Shown here in pieces: positions 11,561 through 23,300 of a stretch of 64,000 bases of DNA. The notes beneath the pieces were generated by a model that searched no databases, had not been told where the DNA came from, and was given only the letters and a program-made list of their open reading frames with translations. How positions within the stretch are numbered: position 1 is the first letter of the stretch; every line of letters begins with the position of its first letter. The position numbers were made by a program, and so were the translations under genes. This DNA comes from Pollenia angustigena (Eukaryota; Arthropoda; Insecta; Diptera; Polleniidae), in NCBI GenBank assembly GCA_930367215.1, contig OV884057.1, forward strand, positions 252,304,830-252,368,829, written 5' to 3'.

Positions 11561-11611
11561 AAATGTTTACTTACAGAAAATACTTAGCAGTTAATACAGA
11601 GTAAACCGATT

Positions 11612-12267
11612 CAGTGGTGCGATTCATTAACTTTTAACGATCCGACAATCGTAATATTTGTCGACATTTATATTCGCTTGCAGTAACGATAGTGTGATTC
11701 TGTAATTTTTTTTAACGATAGTACACAGCTGTTTTTTTGTAACATCTCTGTCTATAAAATGTTAAAAAAAAAAACGAAAAGCACAAAAGAGAATAAAATA
11801 AAAACATATGAAATTGTTCTTAACCCCCCTTGTTACACATGTTTTTTCATTCAAAATGCATTGAAAAAGGTCTGGCCAGACTCATAAGTAAGACGAAGGG
11901 TTAATTTGTGGTTTTATATTTTTTTTTGTGAATTTTACATTTAGAATTTTATTTTTGTTCTTAATTTGCTTTCTTTTTGCAAATTTTAAATTTATTATTT
12001 TGTTTTTGTTCATACATATACATATGAATATATCTTTGTATGTATGGAAGCTATTTTAAACATAAAAAACATTTTATCGATAAAATAAACACAAACTAAA
12101 TTATTGTCGCTAAGATAACGACAAAAAAATTGCTTAAATTAACAGCTGACTTTAAACGACAGCGAATATCGTTAAACATTTTACAGAATAGCATATTCGA
12201 TAAATTTTCGTTATACTTATTTTAACGATTCGATTGTCGTTATAAAAGTTAGTGAATCGCACTACAG
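11612..12267. mobile_element. TIR element H (hAT-like ends)
   Basis: The left end CAGTGGTGCGATTCATTAAC and the right end (reverse complement CTGTAGTGCGATTCACTAAC) pair over about 25 bp. Inner segments with AACGAT/ATCGTT motifs are also inverted. No target duplication or transposase is visible. Confidence 0.55.
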
Positions 12268-12793
12268 GTTTACGATTTTACGTATGCATATTTCATGAAA
12301 AATACCGCTTTTAACCGAGAAGCACATTTAAACGAATCTTGGTTAAATGAGTTAAAATTAATCTCGGGTTACTAACGAATTTAACAGAATTTTCTCTTAA
12401 TTGCGTTCGCAGTGCAATTATCGAAAACGTAGTTTAAGTTCTAATATCGCTCATGTGTTGCTGCAACAACGTTATTAGTCAATAATCGTTAATGTTGACA
12501 AAATATCACTAATGCACAAAAAATCAGGTGGTTTATGAAGTGGTAATTATTTCATGTGAAGATATTGTAAACTCAACTCGAATAAAATTTTTTGTTGCCA
12601 TTATATTGTCTGTTAATTTTCTGTGAGTCTAATGTTGTAGCAAATAAGCAACATAGTGACAAGACAGAGACTGGTTCGAATAAAAATAATACTGGAAAAT
12701 AGTTGACTAGTTCCCAAAGTGTTCTTAACTGTTAAGTGATAAGATTAGATTTAAGTCTAAATAGCATTGTGGTGAACAGCCTGTTGTAATATG
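12268..12793. other. Non-coding stretch
   Basis: No recognised gene, RNA or repeat structure. Confidence 0.4.
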
Positions 12794-13425
12794 CAGGCGC
12801 GGATCCAGCTTGAGCCTTAGAGGGGGGGGGGGGGGGGGGGAATTTTGTATGATACAAAAAGTTGTTTTTAAAAGTTTTTTAAAAACAATATGTGTATTAG
12901 GGTAAGTAATTTTTGCGAATATCAAATTCTTCATCGCACAGCCGTATAGACCATGAAAAAATATTCAGAAATTATGTATTACTTTTTCGCGATCGTGAAG
13001 AAAGTTTCCGCCCCAAACGCGATAAAGTTTTGAATTTCAAGTTTTCTCGTTACTATACAAAATTAACATTTAATTACAAAATTTTAAGTATTTTCTAATA
13101 ATTTCATGAATATAACAAGATCTTTCCATTTGTACGGAAGAAGGGCGCAAAAAAAATCGCGAGTCTATTTGGCGGTTTTTTTAATAAACTAAATTTTAAT
13201 GGCAAATGATAGATGTTGTGATAGATGAGTTGTTTGGCGGATATATGAAACAGTGATAATTTTTAGCAGCGTGGTAAAATATGTGCGGAACGAGCTATTA
13301 AAGTTGCACAAGATATTTTTCCATTATGTTAATCAACTCGCACTTTAAACTTAAAATTTATTTCATTATACCCAAAAAACTAGCTTTACATTTTTGTTAT
13401 ACAGTTGCTTATTTTATGTATTTAT

Positions 13426-13542
13426 GCCTGTATTCATAAAAATATTTTAAATTTAATTAAGGCTTGAAAACCAAATTTTCTATGAAAAATGTCCTTAATA
13501 AACGTTTAATAAAGTTTTATAACCATTTATGAATATGGGGGC
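13426..13542. mobile_element. Palindromic MITE E, copy 1
   Basis: GCCTGTATTCATAAA at the left pairs with TTTATGAATATGGGGGC at the right. The middle carries paired TTTAAT and CCTTAATAAACGTTT strings. Relatives lie at 17317 and 32193. Confidence 0.6.
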
Positions 13543-13762
13543 TAAAATATATAGCATATATAAATAATAAATGTACCATATAATGTGTATGGAAATTAAA
13601 AAAAAAATTTTTTTTTTTTGAGGAGCTTTAGAAATTGCATTTGGTGCGGAAACTTTTTTGGTCAAAATGGCCTGAAAAAATTATTTTCATTATCAATACT
13701 AAATTGCCCATCGCGTGGTGGGATGAAAAAATTTTGTCCAAAAAAAGGGATTACCCTAATTA

Positions 13763-14490
13763 AAAACAAGTAAGAAAGTATAGTCGGTCAAGCCCGACCA
13801 TATGATACCCAACACCACAGTATTTAAAAACACATCATGCTTATGTGTCCATATAAATATAGATTTATCTATCTATCTATATTTATAAACTTCATGAAAA
13901 TCGGTTTGAAAGTGTCCGAGAGGCAGAAATTGCCTCCTACCTCCCGTTGTGGTCCTATTTTTGAAAAACTGTATAGCTAATGTGTCCCTATAGATATGGA
14001 TCTATTTAAGTTTTAAATTTCATTAAAATCGGTTTGAGAGGCCGAAATTGCCCCTAACTCCCCTCGTGGTCCTATTTTTTTAAAAATGCATACATTTTGT
14101 GTCCATAAAGATATGGTTCTATCTATGTTTTAAAATTCATTGAAATCGGTTTGATAGTTTCTGAGAGGAAGAAATTTCTCCTATCTTCCCTCGTGGTCCT
14201 ACGATTTGACCCATTTTCAATAGGCTTAGTCCTTGTGCCAATATAAACCTATGCTCCAAATTTCATCAAATTATCTCCAAAATTGCGACTTTGCGCAAAA
14301 GTTTACATGGACAGCCAGCCAGCCAGCCAGCCTGCCAGCCAGCCGGACGGACATCGTTAGTTCGACTCAGAAAGTGATTCTAAGACGATCGGTATACTTT
14401 AAGGTGGGTCTAGGAGCAATATTTTAAGGCGTTACACACATCAGCACAAATGCATAATACCCTCTCCACTATTGTGGTGTGGGTATAAAA
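13763..14490 (+). repeat. mini-me-like repeat, second family, copy 1
   Basis: It starts AAACAAGTAAGAAAGTATAG and ends TTGTGGTGTGGGTATAAAA. It has three degenerate units around TTCATGAAAATCGGTTTGA and GTGGTCCTATTTTT. It then has a (GCCA)n microsatellite at 14310-14342 and the core GACGGACATCGTTAGTTCGA...GATCGGTATACTTTA. The same family recurs at 26195 and, inverted, at 59520. Confidence 0.7.
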
Positions 14491-14522
14491 ACTCAACAAA
14501 AAGGTAAAATAAAATATGAGAT

Positions 14523-14750
14523 CAGGGCATCACCGCATACGATATCGAGCAAAATTGATCGAAATTATTTATTTTGGTATCATGCAACTCGATATCGAAT
14601 GAAAATTTTGGAATTTGAAAAAATAGCATTCGTTATCGAGTAACTCGACATTACATTTATCGAGTTTTCATCCGATACCGTCTGTCGTATGCAAAAACAT
14701 TGGATAGTTTATTCGATACGATAGTATCGAATGCGGTGATTAGACCCCAG
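14523..14750. mobile_element. Small hAT-like MITE
   Basis: CAGGGCATCACCGCATACGA at the left pairs with the reverse complement of the right end (CTGGGGTCTAATCACCGCAT), with a gap. ATCGAG/CTCGAT strings are inverted inside. No clear target duplication. Confidence 0.45.
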
Positions 14751-14779
14751 TTCAATATACATTAATCTTTTTAAATAAG

Positions 14780-16200
14780 AATTTTATGATTTCCTTGTGA
14801 GGCAAATTTAGACAGTACAGTCTATCTTCGACGAAGAGTAGGAAATGGCTTCCCGCTCGTAGCATTACTGACGAGCATTGAACAGAAAATTTTAAATATT
14901 TTTCCTAGATTTGGATAGATATCTTAATCACAGTTTATTAAAGCATCTACAACGTTATCTGATAGATCAGGCTCAAGTTTAGATCTTAGAAGGTGTTTGT
15001 CTCTTTTATAAAATATAATCAGCTCATCAGCTAGTTGTGGTTTTAACAGTTTTGTACCTGTATATTACTTTAATACACTTTGAGATAGAAGTTTAGTTAT
15101 GTTAAATACATTTGGGATATCTATTGGGAAAGTTGTTATGAGATCTTCTAAAATAAATTCAATAAGAGGAAGGTAACCTACAACTCGGTAGTAATCTTCA
15201 ACAGTTTAGATGTGATTATTTTGTTCAAATCTTGTCTTTTCGATAGGAACCTCGATTTGAACGCAAATAACTTAAACTTTTTCAAAAATTGCTTTAAATT
15301 GTTTTTCGGCTTTATTCCTTTTTTCTTCAAGACACATGATTAAAATTTTGATAAGGCTTGATCCTTTTTGAGGATATATATCTTGCTTTTGTAAAATGAT
15401 ACAAAGTGATTGTGTTACAATAGGTGTCGCACATAATATGTACATGCATTCTGCAAATAAATTTAAAAGTACTAAGTGTGTTCCTTAATATAAAGGTAGA
15501 TTTACTACCTTTCCTCTCAGATATTTTTTCCGAAGCTTGATGTACACTTGATGCAAAGACTCATAACGAAGAGAGTTTGGCTCCCAAATACTTTGCTAAA
15601 AATGTTTTTCGCTTGGTATGATTATATAAAAAATTTTGTCATTTCTTTAACAAATTATACAACTTTTTGTATTAATGGCACTTTATTGCTTTTAGAAATT
15701 GAGTTGTTCGATTTATGGCAATAGCAAGGCGTTTGTTTCGCATTTGTCACTTTTCCAGAAATTTTGAACAGCTCCATTTTCTGCTGACATCAGAGGTACT
15801 CATCTGTTCCATCTCCTACACAATTTTTTAGGTCAAGACCAAAATTTTGTCAAAGTTTAAAGAACTATTGATGATAGTGCCTTCGCATCAATTCACACAT
15901 CAACGTCATCAATATCTTTTGAAGCCTCTTCAAATGCGTTTACAACAAAGCCAATAAATTCTTCCCTAAAAACTTTTTGTTGTATGTTGAAATATCTTAA
16001 AGATAAGGAAATCTGGCTTTTCCCCGACAAATCCGTGCTTTCGTCAAAAATTATCGAATAGAATTTTGATTCATATAACATATACATATACACATAAATA
16101 TTGCAAATACTAAGGCTATTTAATAATTCAACCGCACGCAATATCAAGTCAAACGTTTAGTCTTTGGATATAGATGGCTCCTGCTGGGATTGAATGCAGA
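14780..16200 (-). pseudogene. hAT transposase relic (DUF4371 / Tip100 type)
   Basis: Minus strand. At 16147-15893 a frame contains [15 protein letters not shown] and LSLRYFN, the Asp-containing start of the hAT RNase H-like core with the DUF4371 signature. Near 15830-15700 broken frames resemble the following segment (...AENGAVQNF). At 15030-14800 another frame reads as a C-terminal hAT dimerisation region, with YPNLGKIFKIFCSMLVSNAT followed by a Leu-Arg-Arg block. Stops and frame changes separate the pieces. The normally conserved ERSFS motif is degraded. It belongs to the element bounded at 12794 and 16519. Confidence 0.6.
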
Positions 16201-16519
16201 ATAGTAAGTATTTGAATACGGTAAACTAGATGTTTCTTTGGAAATATCTAGTAAATAATTATTAGGATTAAGATATGGATACATATTGAAAATCGTAAAA
16301 GATTCAATAAAAAAAAAAAAATAAAAAAATACTTATGGAAAATTTCGTTAGAGATTCCATAAAAAAAAACCTAACTGGGATTTCGAAAAATTTTGGACAT
16401 AAAAAAAATATTATTATTGGGAATTCTTGTATTATCAAAATTAACAAAACATATTTTTATAATTTACGAGGGGGGGGGGGGAAGTTCCTTATTTCCCCCC
16501 CCCCCTGAATCCGCGCCTG

Positions 16520-17977
16520 ACTTAAAGTACGTAAAATATTGTTGAAAAAAATTAAGATTAATTTTCTCAATCCAAGTTTGAAAATTGTTTAAGGAATAAA
16601 GTAAACAAATTGTTTGACCCTCGACTAAGTGGTTGTAATGTCACTTGTTCTTATCTGGCACGAAGGATCATAAATTAATAAATATTTAATTTAGTGACTT
16701 GGGAATATTTAATTGAAGGTGACCGTTTTGTTTAAAAAAACTTGCATTTTAATAATGACGAAGTATAGATTCACCTTGTAACTCCCTTTTTAATAAGAAA
16801 CAAACCATTCCCTTAAACAATTATGTTCACCTGTATTTTAACTTTTTTTTAAATCTTTAATTCGCCTTTACTTAAATCTATCTTTCATTTCATACCCTCA
16901 AATATGAAAATTAAAGTAAAATACTTTAAGCTTAAAAAGTCTACTTCTTGTTTTTGTGTGCAAAATTTCTAACTTGAAATAAAAATTAAAGAAAAGTTTC
17001 CAACTTTTTTTTATCTTGAATTTAATAATTTTATTTTTGGTAATTTTCATAAAAGCAAGAAAAACCGAGGAGGAAAATTAAAAGTTTAAAATTTATATAA
17101 CGAAACACATATTAATATAAAAAATCCCCAAAGTTCTTATTAATTTTTTTAAATTTTCCCAACTCGTTTTTGCATATTTTTACGCCTTAAAATTAACTAA
17201 AAAAAACGGCACAAAGTAACACTTTATTTTCTTATTTAATAAAGAATTCAAAACATGAAGTATCATAAATGTTTTTAAATACTTCACAGAAGGAAAAACT
17301 GTTACAGTTATTTATGGTTGTATTCATAACATTTTTTTTTAATTTAATAAAGGTTTATAGCACAAATTTACTATGTAACTTCTCCTTACTAAACTTTTGT
17401 TAAATTTAAAAATGAATACGTGGATTAAACTTTAAATAGTAATAAATTGTTTTTTCTTTTATATTTATAAAAATGTCATGTATTTTTGTCTTTATTTTTA
17501 ATTTCAATTCACAACTTAAATGACCTATAAAAATTTCAGTTCCTATTGGAATATATGGAACATATGAAATATAAAAAAAAAAATAATAATAAATAAAAAA
17601 GAAATAAACCAAATAATAAAATAATACATTGCAACAACTGATGAAGGAAAACTGTAATAAGAGCAAATCTGGTTGCAAATTGGTGAGGTGGTAGGGGGAT
17701 GTATAGAATAATTCAAACGTCTGCTTGCCTCGCTAATTTGAAATAAAACATAGAACGATTGTACCCTACATAATTATGGCACGGTTTTTTGTAGTTTGTT
17801 TGGCTGGAATAAGTTACCTTTCATTTCTAAAAAATTTTAGGCGAAAAAGTAGATCCCTATAAAGCCATCTAAAAAACAGTGTTACATACTACAAATGGAT
17901 ATAGTAAAAAATGTTTTATTAATTTAATTTAATTTAATTAAATAGACTCCAACAGCTGAATAAACATCGTAATCTAA
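16520..17977. other. AT-rich stretch without a recognised gene
   Basis: Apart from the MITE at 17317 nothing supportable is seen. A 90-codon minus frame at 17406-17678 is low-complexity Tyr/Phe from A/T runs. Confidence 0.5.
17317..17422. mobile_element. Palindromic MITE E, copy 2
   Basis: GTTGTATTCATAACATT at the left pairs with AAAAATGAATACGTGG at the right. Internal AATTTAATAAAGGTTTA and its inverse match the plan of 13426-13542. Confidence 0.5.
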
Positions 17978-19142
17978 CAGCCTGGCCCACGATATCGATC
18001 ACAAATGAAGCGAGCGGCAACAGGTCACTCAAAATCGTTCTCTTACGAGGCTCGCTCACTAACTTTCGACTTGATAGTTGATATGTTAAACGTTTATAAC
18101 GTAATCCACTCATTTATTGTCAAATTACTGTATTGCCACATCAACAATTCCAAAAATAAAACGCTTACTAAGTCTTACAATTTCAACTCTGTGCGACAAA
18201 CAAAGCAGCAAACAAAAAATATAGAATAGATTTTTTTGAAACATTAAAGCTACGTTCACAATCAAAAAAAAACATTTTCATTTGGTGTTCATAATAGAGC
18301 AACAATTTCTTTTGCAACCACACACATTTTGTATCAAGAAACCGTTCGCAAATTTTAGCCACAACGTTATTATGCATTTATTTTTATTTTTGTAAATATT
18401 TTGTTAAAATTTTCATTCAAAACTAAATAAAATTATTTTAAACGTCAGAAACAATTTCATACAAATTGTTGCTGAAGTTCTAGTTGACTCAACTTTAGTA
18501 ACATTTTTAAAAAAATTTAAGTTACATTTTTGTTCTAAAAATGAAAGGAAAATATATGAAATACTTTGGGAAGAAAAAAGATAGAAGAAAAAACGAAATT
18601 GTTTTTTTTGATTGTGAACGTAGCTTAAATCTTCATATATAATTTTGTTAGTGCTGTCGTTTTAAGAAAATTTGAAAAAAAAGTCAAGTTTTGGTGTGTT
18701 AAAAAAATGTCGTTTAATTTTTAATAGAAATGACTCTGTCGACAACCGCAACACAAGTGACTGATTTTGACAGTTGTGGCCGTATATATCTTAGGGCTAA
18801 TAAATAGGTTTAAAATGTGTTTTAACCAGCAAATCTATAATTCAGTAAACACTAAAACCATCTCTAAACGCATAAAATTGGGCGTTTAAACTACCAATAC
18901 AGACCATATAAATTGGACAACATTTATCGAAGTGGTGCCACACTATAATGTTGTGCACTACATGTAATATATGGGGCATTGATTTACAGCTGTTAAGTTT
19001 AAACTACATATAGATTTAAGTGTAGTTCGCTAAATCAACTTTTAAACAGTAATTGATTAATTTGCAATAAGTGGGCCGAAATCAGCTGTTTGGCATTTAA
19101 AATGCAAGCGAACGATAGCGGTCGACATCGTGGGTCAAGCTG
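17978..19142. mobile_element. TIR element G (CAGCCTGGCCCACGAT ends)
   Basis: The left end CAGCCTGGCCCACGATATCG and the right end (reverse complement CAGCTTGACCCACGATGTCG) pair over about 24 bp. No transposase domain is seen in it. A separate MITE is nested at 18248-18625. The flanking 8-mers do not match. Confidence 0.65.
18248..18625. mobile_element. MITE nested in element G
   Basis: AGCTACGTTCACAATCAAAA at the left pairs almost perfectly over about 26 bp with the right end. TAA flanks both sides (18245-18247 and 18626-18628), fitting a PIF/Harbinger-type 3-bp duplication; TTAA-based insertion is the alternative. No ORF of note. Confidence 0.7.
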
Positions 19143-19168
19143 TTAGTAATAGGAAATGGCGTTTTTAA

Positions 19169-20501
19169 CCCATTTCCATCCTCTGTTCGCACTTGCGAAC
19201 AGAAAACTTACTCATTTTGATCTGTAATTTGTTCTGCTTTTTTAAACTGCTATGGTTAAAGTTTTATAGAATTATTATCGTATGTATTCTTAGCTTTAAT
19301 AAACAGTAATTAACTATTTTATTAATCATATATTTTTTAAGCCACACGTCATTTTTCTACACCATGTATTATAGAGGGTTTTCATTTAGCTAATCATATG
19401 TATAAATTGTACAAAAATTAAAATTGTAACTATGCAGTTTTTACAGCAAATAATGAAAAAAGTAAAATTAAAACAAAAAACTATGAAAAAATAACAACAA
19501 AGTTGATTCAGACAGAGGTTAATGTTGGTGTTCGCAAGCGCGAACGTTGGCCGCTATTCAACATATAAAATAACCTTTTGGTTGCATGTGTTTCTTTTTT
19601 TTTTATAAGTAACGGTACTGTTTCTAGCTATATTCAATAGCTAGAAACGCAGAAAAAAGACTTTTTATTCAATATTGTGTAGCAATTATGTTGAAACTTA
19701 TTCAGTGGAGTATAGAAGTGTTGTGGTCTGTAGTTTTTCGAGAAAAAATTCGGTAGCTATCAGCAGCCACATATGTTTTTTAATTATAACCAAGGCATGG
19801 GTGGTGTGGATTTGCATGAAAATGCCGTGCAAAATTATAGGATAAATATCCGATCTAAAAAGTGGTATTGGCCATTTTTTATTTCAATTTTAAGCTCATC
19901 AGTTGTAAACGCATGGAAACTACACTGCTTTGTTTTAAAACAAAAAACGAAAAACCTATGCCGAAAAAGAACTTTCGTGTTGTAATAGCAAAAGAACTTC
20001 TGTTATCATCTAAAATATGTGAGAATTCTCCACAACTTACCAAGAGTCGATTGCGAACACATTCCTATTGAACATAAAGACGGAAAACCTAGACGTTGCA
20101 GATTGAAAACCTGTAGAAAGCCAATAAAATGGATGTGCAAATAGTGCAATGTACACTTGCATCCAAAGTGTTTCGAAGCGTACCATCCAAAATAATTTTA
20201 TCTATACATACAAAAATTATAATTTTATATATTTTTAATAATCATATTTAATAAAATTTAAAGAAACTTGTTTTAAAATATGTTTTTTGTACGCAAAAAC
20301 AATTTTTTTTTAAGTTTCAAAGCAAAAAATAATTATGTTGAATAGCGGCCAGCGTTCGTGCTTGCGAACACCGGTTTCTGACGGTCTCAGTGGGGCTATG
20401 TGAATTTTGTGAACGGATTTGAATTCAGGAACCTCAACTTAGCTAAGAACTCGAATTTCATTGAAATCGGACTACATTTATGTTTCGCGGCCGGAAATGG
20501 G
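19169..20501 (+). mobile_element. Decayed piggyBac element
   Basis: It is flanked by TTAA at 19165-19168 and 20502-20505, the piggyBac target. The ends CCCATTTCC...GGAAATGGG pair. Further in, a second inverted pair (GGTGTTCGCAAGCGCGAACG at 19525 and its near inverse at 20350-20372) forms subterminal repeats, as piggyBac elements have. A self-complementary GTTCGCACTTGCGAAC sits near the left end. A C-terminal transposase fragment lies inside. At 1333 bp it is internally deleted. Confidence 0.8.
19740..20195 (+). pseudogene. piggyBac transposase C-terminal relic
   Basis: From 19740 the frame carries the hallmark end of the DDE core: YNQGMGGVDLHENAVQNYRI then SKKWYWPFF and VNAWKL. This segment precedes the C-terminal Cys-rich domain. 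After a frame shift near 20060 the sequence encodes a CRLKTC..KPIKWMCK-like string and CFEAYH, matching that zinc-binding domain (Cys pairs, final CFxxYH), with one stop inside. The N-terminal domain and first catalytic Asp residues are absent. Non-functional. Confidence 0.75.
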
Positions 20502-20672
20502 TTAAATGCTTTTCTCCCACAAAGCCCAAAATGTCACACATTGCAACTATGATCTGACTCGACGAAATAACAGAAAGATCTAAAAGTATTTACCCTTTAA
20601 TTCAGCCTTGTGTGAATAACCACACAAACTTAATAATTTTTACCCGATAAACAAGAAATTGTTGAGGTACAC

Positions 20673-20908
20673 CATGGTCCAATTAGTAGGTCTGCTCGAA
20701 ACGCCTGCTGATTTTTTTTTGCCGATTTGTGTTTTTTATGTGCAATTTTTTTTGTAGCAAGTTTTTGACATTTCTACCATTTTTTCTTCAAGCAAATGCT
20801 TTTGTTCTTGCCATCTTTATCATTTTTTACACAAACAAAATGCGTGTTGTTTTTTCTATTCTTGGATTGTTGTAGTTAGTTGCTCGCAGACCTACAAATT
20901 GGGCCATG
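20673..20908. mobile_element. MITE with 8-bp target duplication
   Basis: It starts CATGGTCCAATTAGTAGG and ends CCTACAAATTGGGCCATG. The 8-bp repeat AGGTACAC flanks it at 20665-20672 and 20909-20916. This is a hAT-type duplication, although the ends do not begin CAG. Confidence 0.75.
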
Positions 20909-21298
20909 AGGTACACTAAAGACACTTTTTGCCTTTGTTAGCAATATCAATTAAGTACCTAAAACATATTTTTTGATTAAAAAATATTTCAGAACAATCG
21001 TGGTTTTCCACACAAATGTATGTAGTTTCGATGTAATTTGCACTAGAGGCAAAATTTTTTGGCGGAAAGTGTGAATACTTTTGATATTGGTGCGAACTGC
21101 AAGTAATATAAATTTTATAAAGTGAAAGCACTCTCTAAAATGCATACCCGCCACAGCAGAGTATGCAGACATTGCATATGTGTAGAAAACTACACACGAG
21201 GGTAACTAGCGTTAGTTTTTTGAGGGTTAAGTATCCATATGCATAAAGCATTTGAGTAACACTAACAAAATATTCTTTGCATCATTCTCAATTTTAAT

Positions 21299-21392
21299 CA
21301 GGGGCAAATTATGACATTTGCTATCGGTCGAAATTACAATATAATTTAAATAGGAATTTCAATCGATGTCGAATGCCGTAATTTGGCTCCAG
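21299..21392. mobile_element. Very small palindromic MITE
   Basis: Most of the 94 bp fold on themselves. CAGGGGCAAATTATGACATT pairs with the right end (reverse complement CTGGAGCCAAATTACGGCAT), and GGTCGAAATT pairs with AATTTCAATCG. Confidence 0.5.
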
Positions 21393-23300
21393 ACTTTACA
21401 CCTTTTTTAATCCAGATTATTTGAATTTAAATGACCCACTATAGTTCAGACTCTTTCATTCAACAATGTATTTTATCATTAAGTCTGCTTTTGAAAAACT
21501 TTCAATCGTTGATTAATTTCTGAATCACTCACATTTTCATAGACTGATTCATAATCTGTTCCGGTGGCTAAATACAAATGTAGAGCACACCACGACCGCA
21601 GTTAATCGACCACCATGCTACACAATTTGCTTTCCTTTTCATAAAAACAAAAACATATGTAAACAGCAAAATTCTGGAAAATGTGTTTATTTAAACAGAA
21701 AACTTAAATAAATTTTATAGTCTCTCCACTACATGAAGCTGTATATGAAAAATAATAAATTAAGAATGTTGTAACAAATTTTAGGTCAAAAAATAATTAA
21801 AAAAGTTACAAAAACACAAAGTTGAGGGAAAATTCAAACTTTAAGAAAATGATAAATTCGTAAAAATTTTAAAGTATTTAATAAAATTTTATTTTGGTTC
21901 AAATTCTGCTTTTATCAAATGCTACCCACCACATGCAGTTAATACTATTCGACAACTTCTCATACATTCTTACAAAGCGTTAAAGCAAATAGCGGTCTGT
22001 GTGTCTACGTGTGTGTGGATATTTACACCACACCAAGTGCAGGAAACGGAAATCGTTAAGCAAACTAAACTCATCACATTAGTTGTGCCACTGGAACACA
22101 CATTGCAACTACTTCAAACCAATTGCATAAGTCGAAGTTAAAAGAAAAAACGCAGCAAGAAATTTTGAAAATATAACGAGCAAAAGATTTCTCTAAGTTG
22201 AAACGACAGATTTAATGTTTGCTAAATTTTACGAGTTTTTGACGATGTTCCGCCTGCTTCTTCAACTCAGACTGGCTGTTCTTTTTGCAACTTTTTGTTG
22301 GGTCCTTGTTAGTAATTTTTTTTTATTTACAGTTGCCGATGCTTTATTTTGCAATGAAAACTTAAGTATGTAGAATTCCTAGTGGCTCCTTTTCATCGTC
22401 TTTCACTTCAAAGTAATTTTATAGTTTTTCTTATTCGCTGTGTGCTCAAATACGTGCGGAGTTTTTTACTTAAATTTCGTTAGTTGGCTTGTGTGTTTTT
22501 TCTTTCTAAATATTTTCTTTAGGCATTGATTATATGATGACGTCTATTTTGCATAGAGTTTTATGCAAAATGTCATGTAAATAATCAGAGATACAGAAAG
22601 AATTTTTTATTTAGAAGTGACTTGACTTAAAATCACTTGCAAAATTTTGTAACAAATGGAAAATGGAAGAAATGTGTTTTATTTAATAAATTTAAATGGC
22701 AAAGTACAATAAATAAAGTGATAGTTGATTTAATATTTTAGGACTAACTAGAGATTTGTAAGAAAACTGTTCAAATATAATAATCATATTAATCGTCATT
22801 TATGCACGCAAAAAGAAACTGGTAAAATATAAAATGCTTATGTTTGTTGGCAACGAAATAATCACTAAAATTGAACATAATTTGGTCACAATTTACTATA
22901 ATTCGATACAAATGTTCTATAATATGTTCCAAATTAACATTAACATTAAGTGTCGAAATATGTCGATATGGCAAAAAAAAACATTTTCTAAAAGTAAGCA
23001 ATTATGTTGTCAATATTTTCCATGTTAAGCATGTTGGCGATGAAAGCAGTACACATTTGTCCATCGATTTTCATGGCTCATGGTTTATTTTATTTCTAGT
23101 TTACCTAACTTTCTATGTTTAAAAAAAATGTTCTTTCTGGAATTGTGTTATATTATTTGGAACTAAAAATATTTTGAGTAACATTGGCATTTGATCGAAA
23201 ATCCTTTACGCCTTTGTGGGCGGATTAGAATTTGTGAACACTCGATTAAAAGAGCACTAAAATAACAGGAGCACTGTGCTAGAATTTGACACTTTTTTGA
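21393..23300. other. Anonymous stretch, least repeat-like part of the left half
   Basis: No matches to the other repeats of the window were noticed. A small ORF (22215-22373) is listed separately. A 60-bp hairpin lies at 22527-22587 (GATTATATGATGACG with its inverse). No known protein domain is seen. Confidence 0.4.
22215..22373 (+). CDS. Candidate small hydrophobic-leader ORF
   Basis: A 52-codon ORF starting ATGTTTGCTAAATTT. The sequence is hydrophobic from residue 12 (RLLLQLRLAVLFATFCWVLV) and could act as a signal or membrane segment. A pyrimidine-rich TTTTTTTTATTTACAG at 22317-22332 looks like a splice acceptor and may mean this is not one exon. No homology is recognised. It may be chance. 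Confidence 0.18.
   Translation: MFAKFYEFLTMFRLLLQLRLAVLFATFCWVLVSNFFLFTVADALFCNENLSM

Larger units (their letters stand above)
12794..16519 (-). mobile_element. Decayed Tip100-like hAT transposon
   Basis: It starts CAGGCGCGGATCCAG, followed by an 18-G run. It ends with a C run followed by CTGAATCCGCGCCTG, so the ends pair as imperfect 15-bp inverted repeats. Such ends followed by G runs are typical of Tip100/DUF4371 hAT elements, and a matching transposase relic lies inside on the minus strand. The flanking 8-mers do not match. A MITE (13426), a mini-me-type repeat (13763) and another small TIR element (14523) sit within it. Confidence 0.65.

Noticed and set aside
17406..17678. 90-codon Tyr/Phe-rich frame
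   Set aside because: Produced by A/T-rich low complexity.
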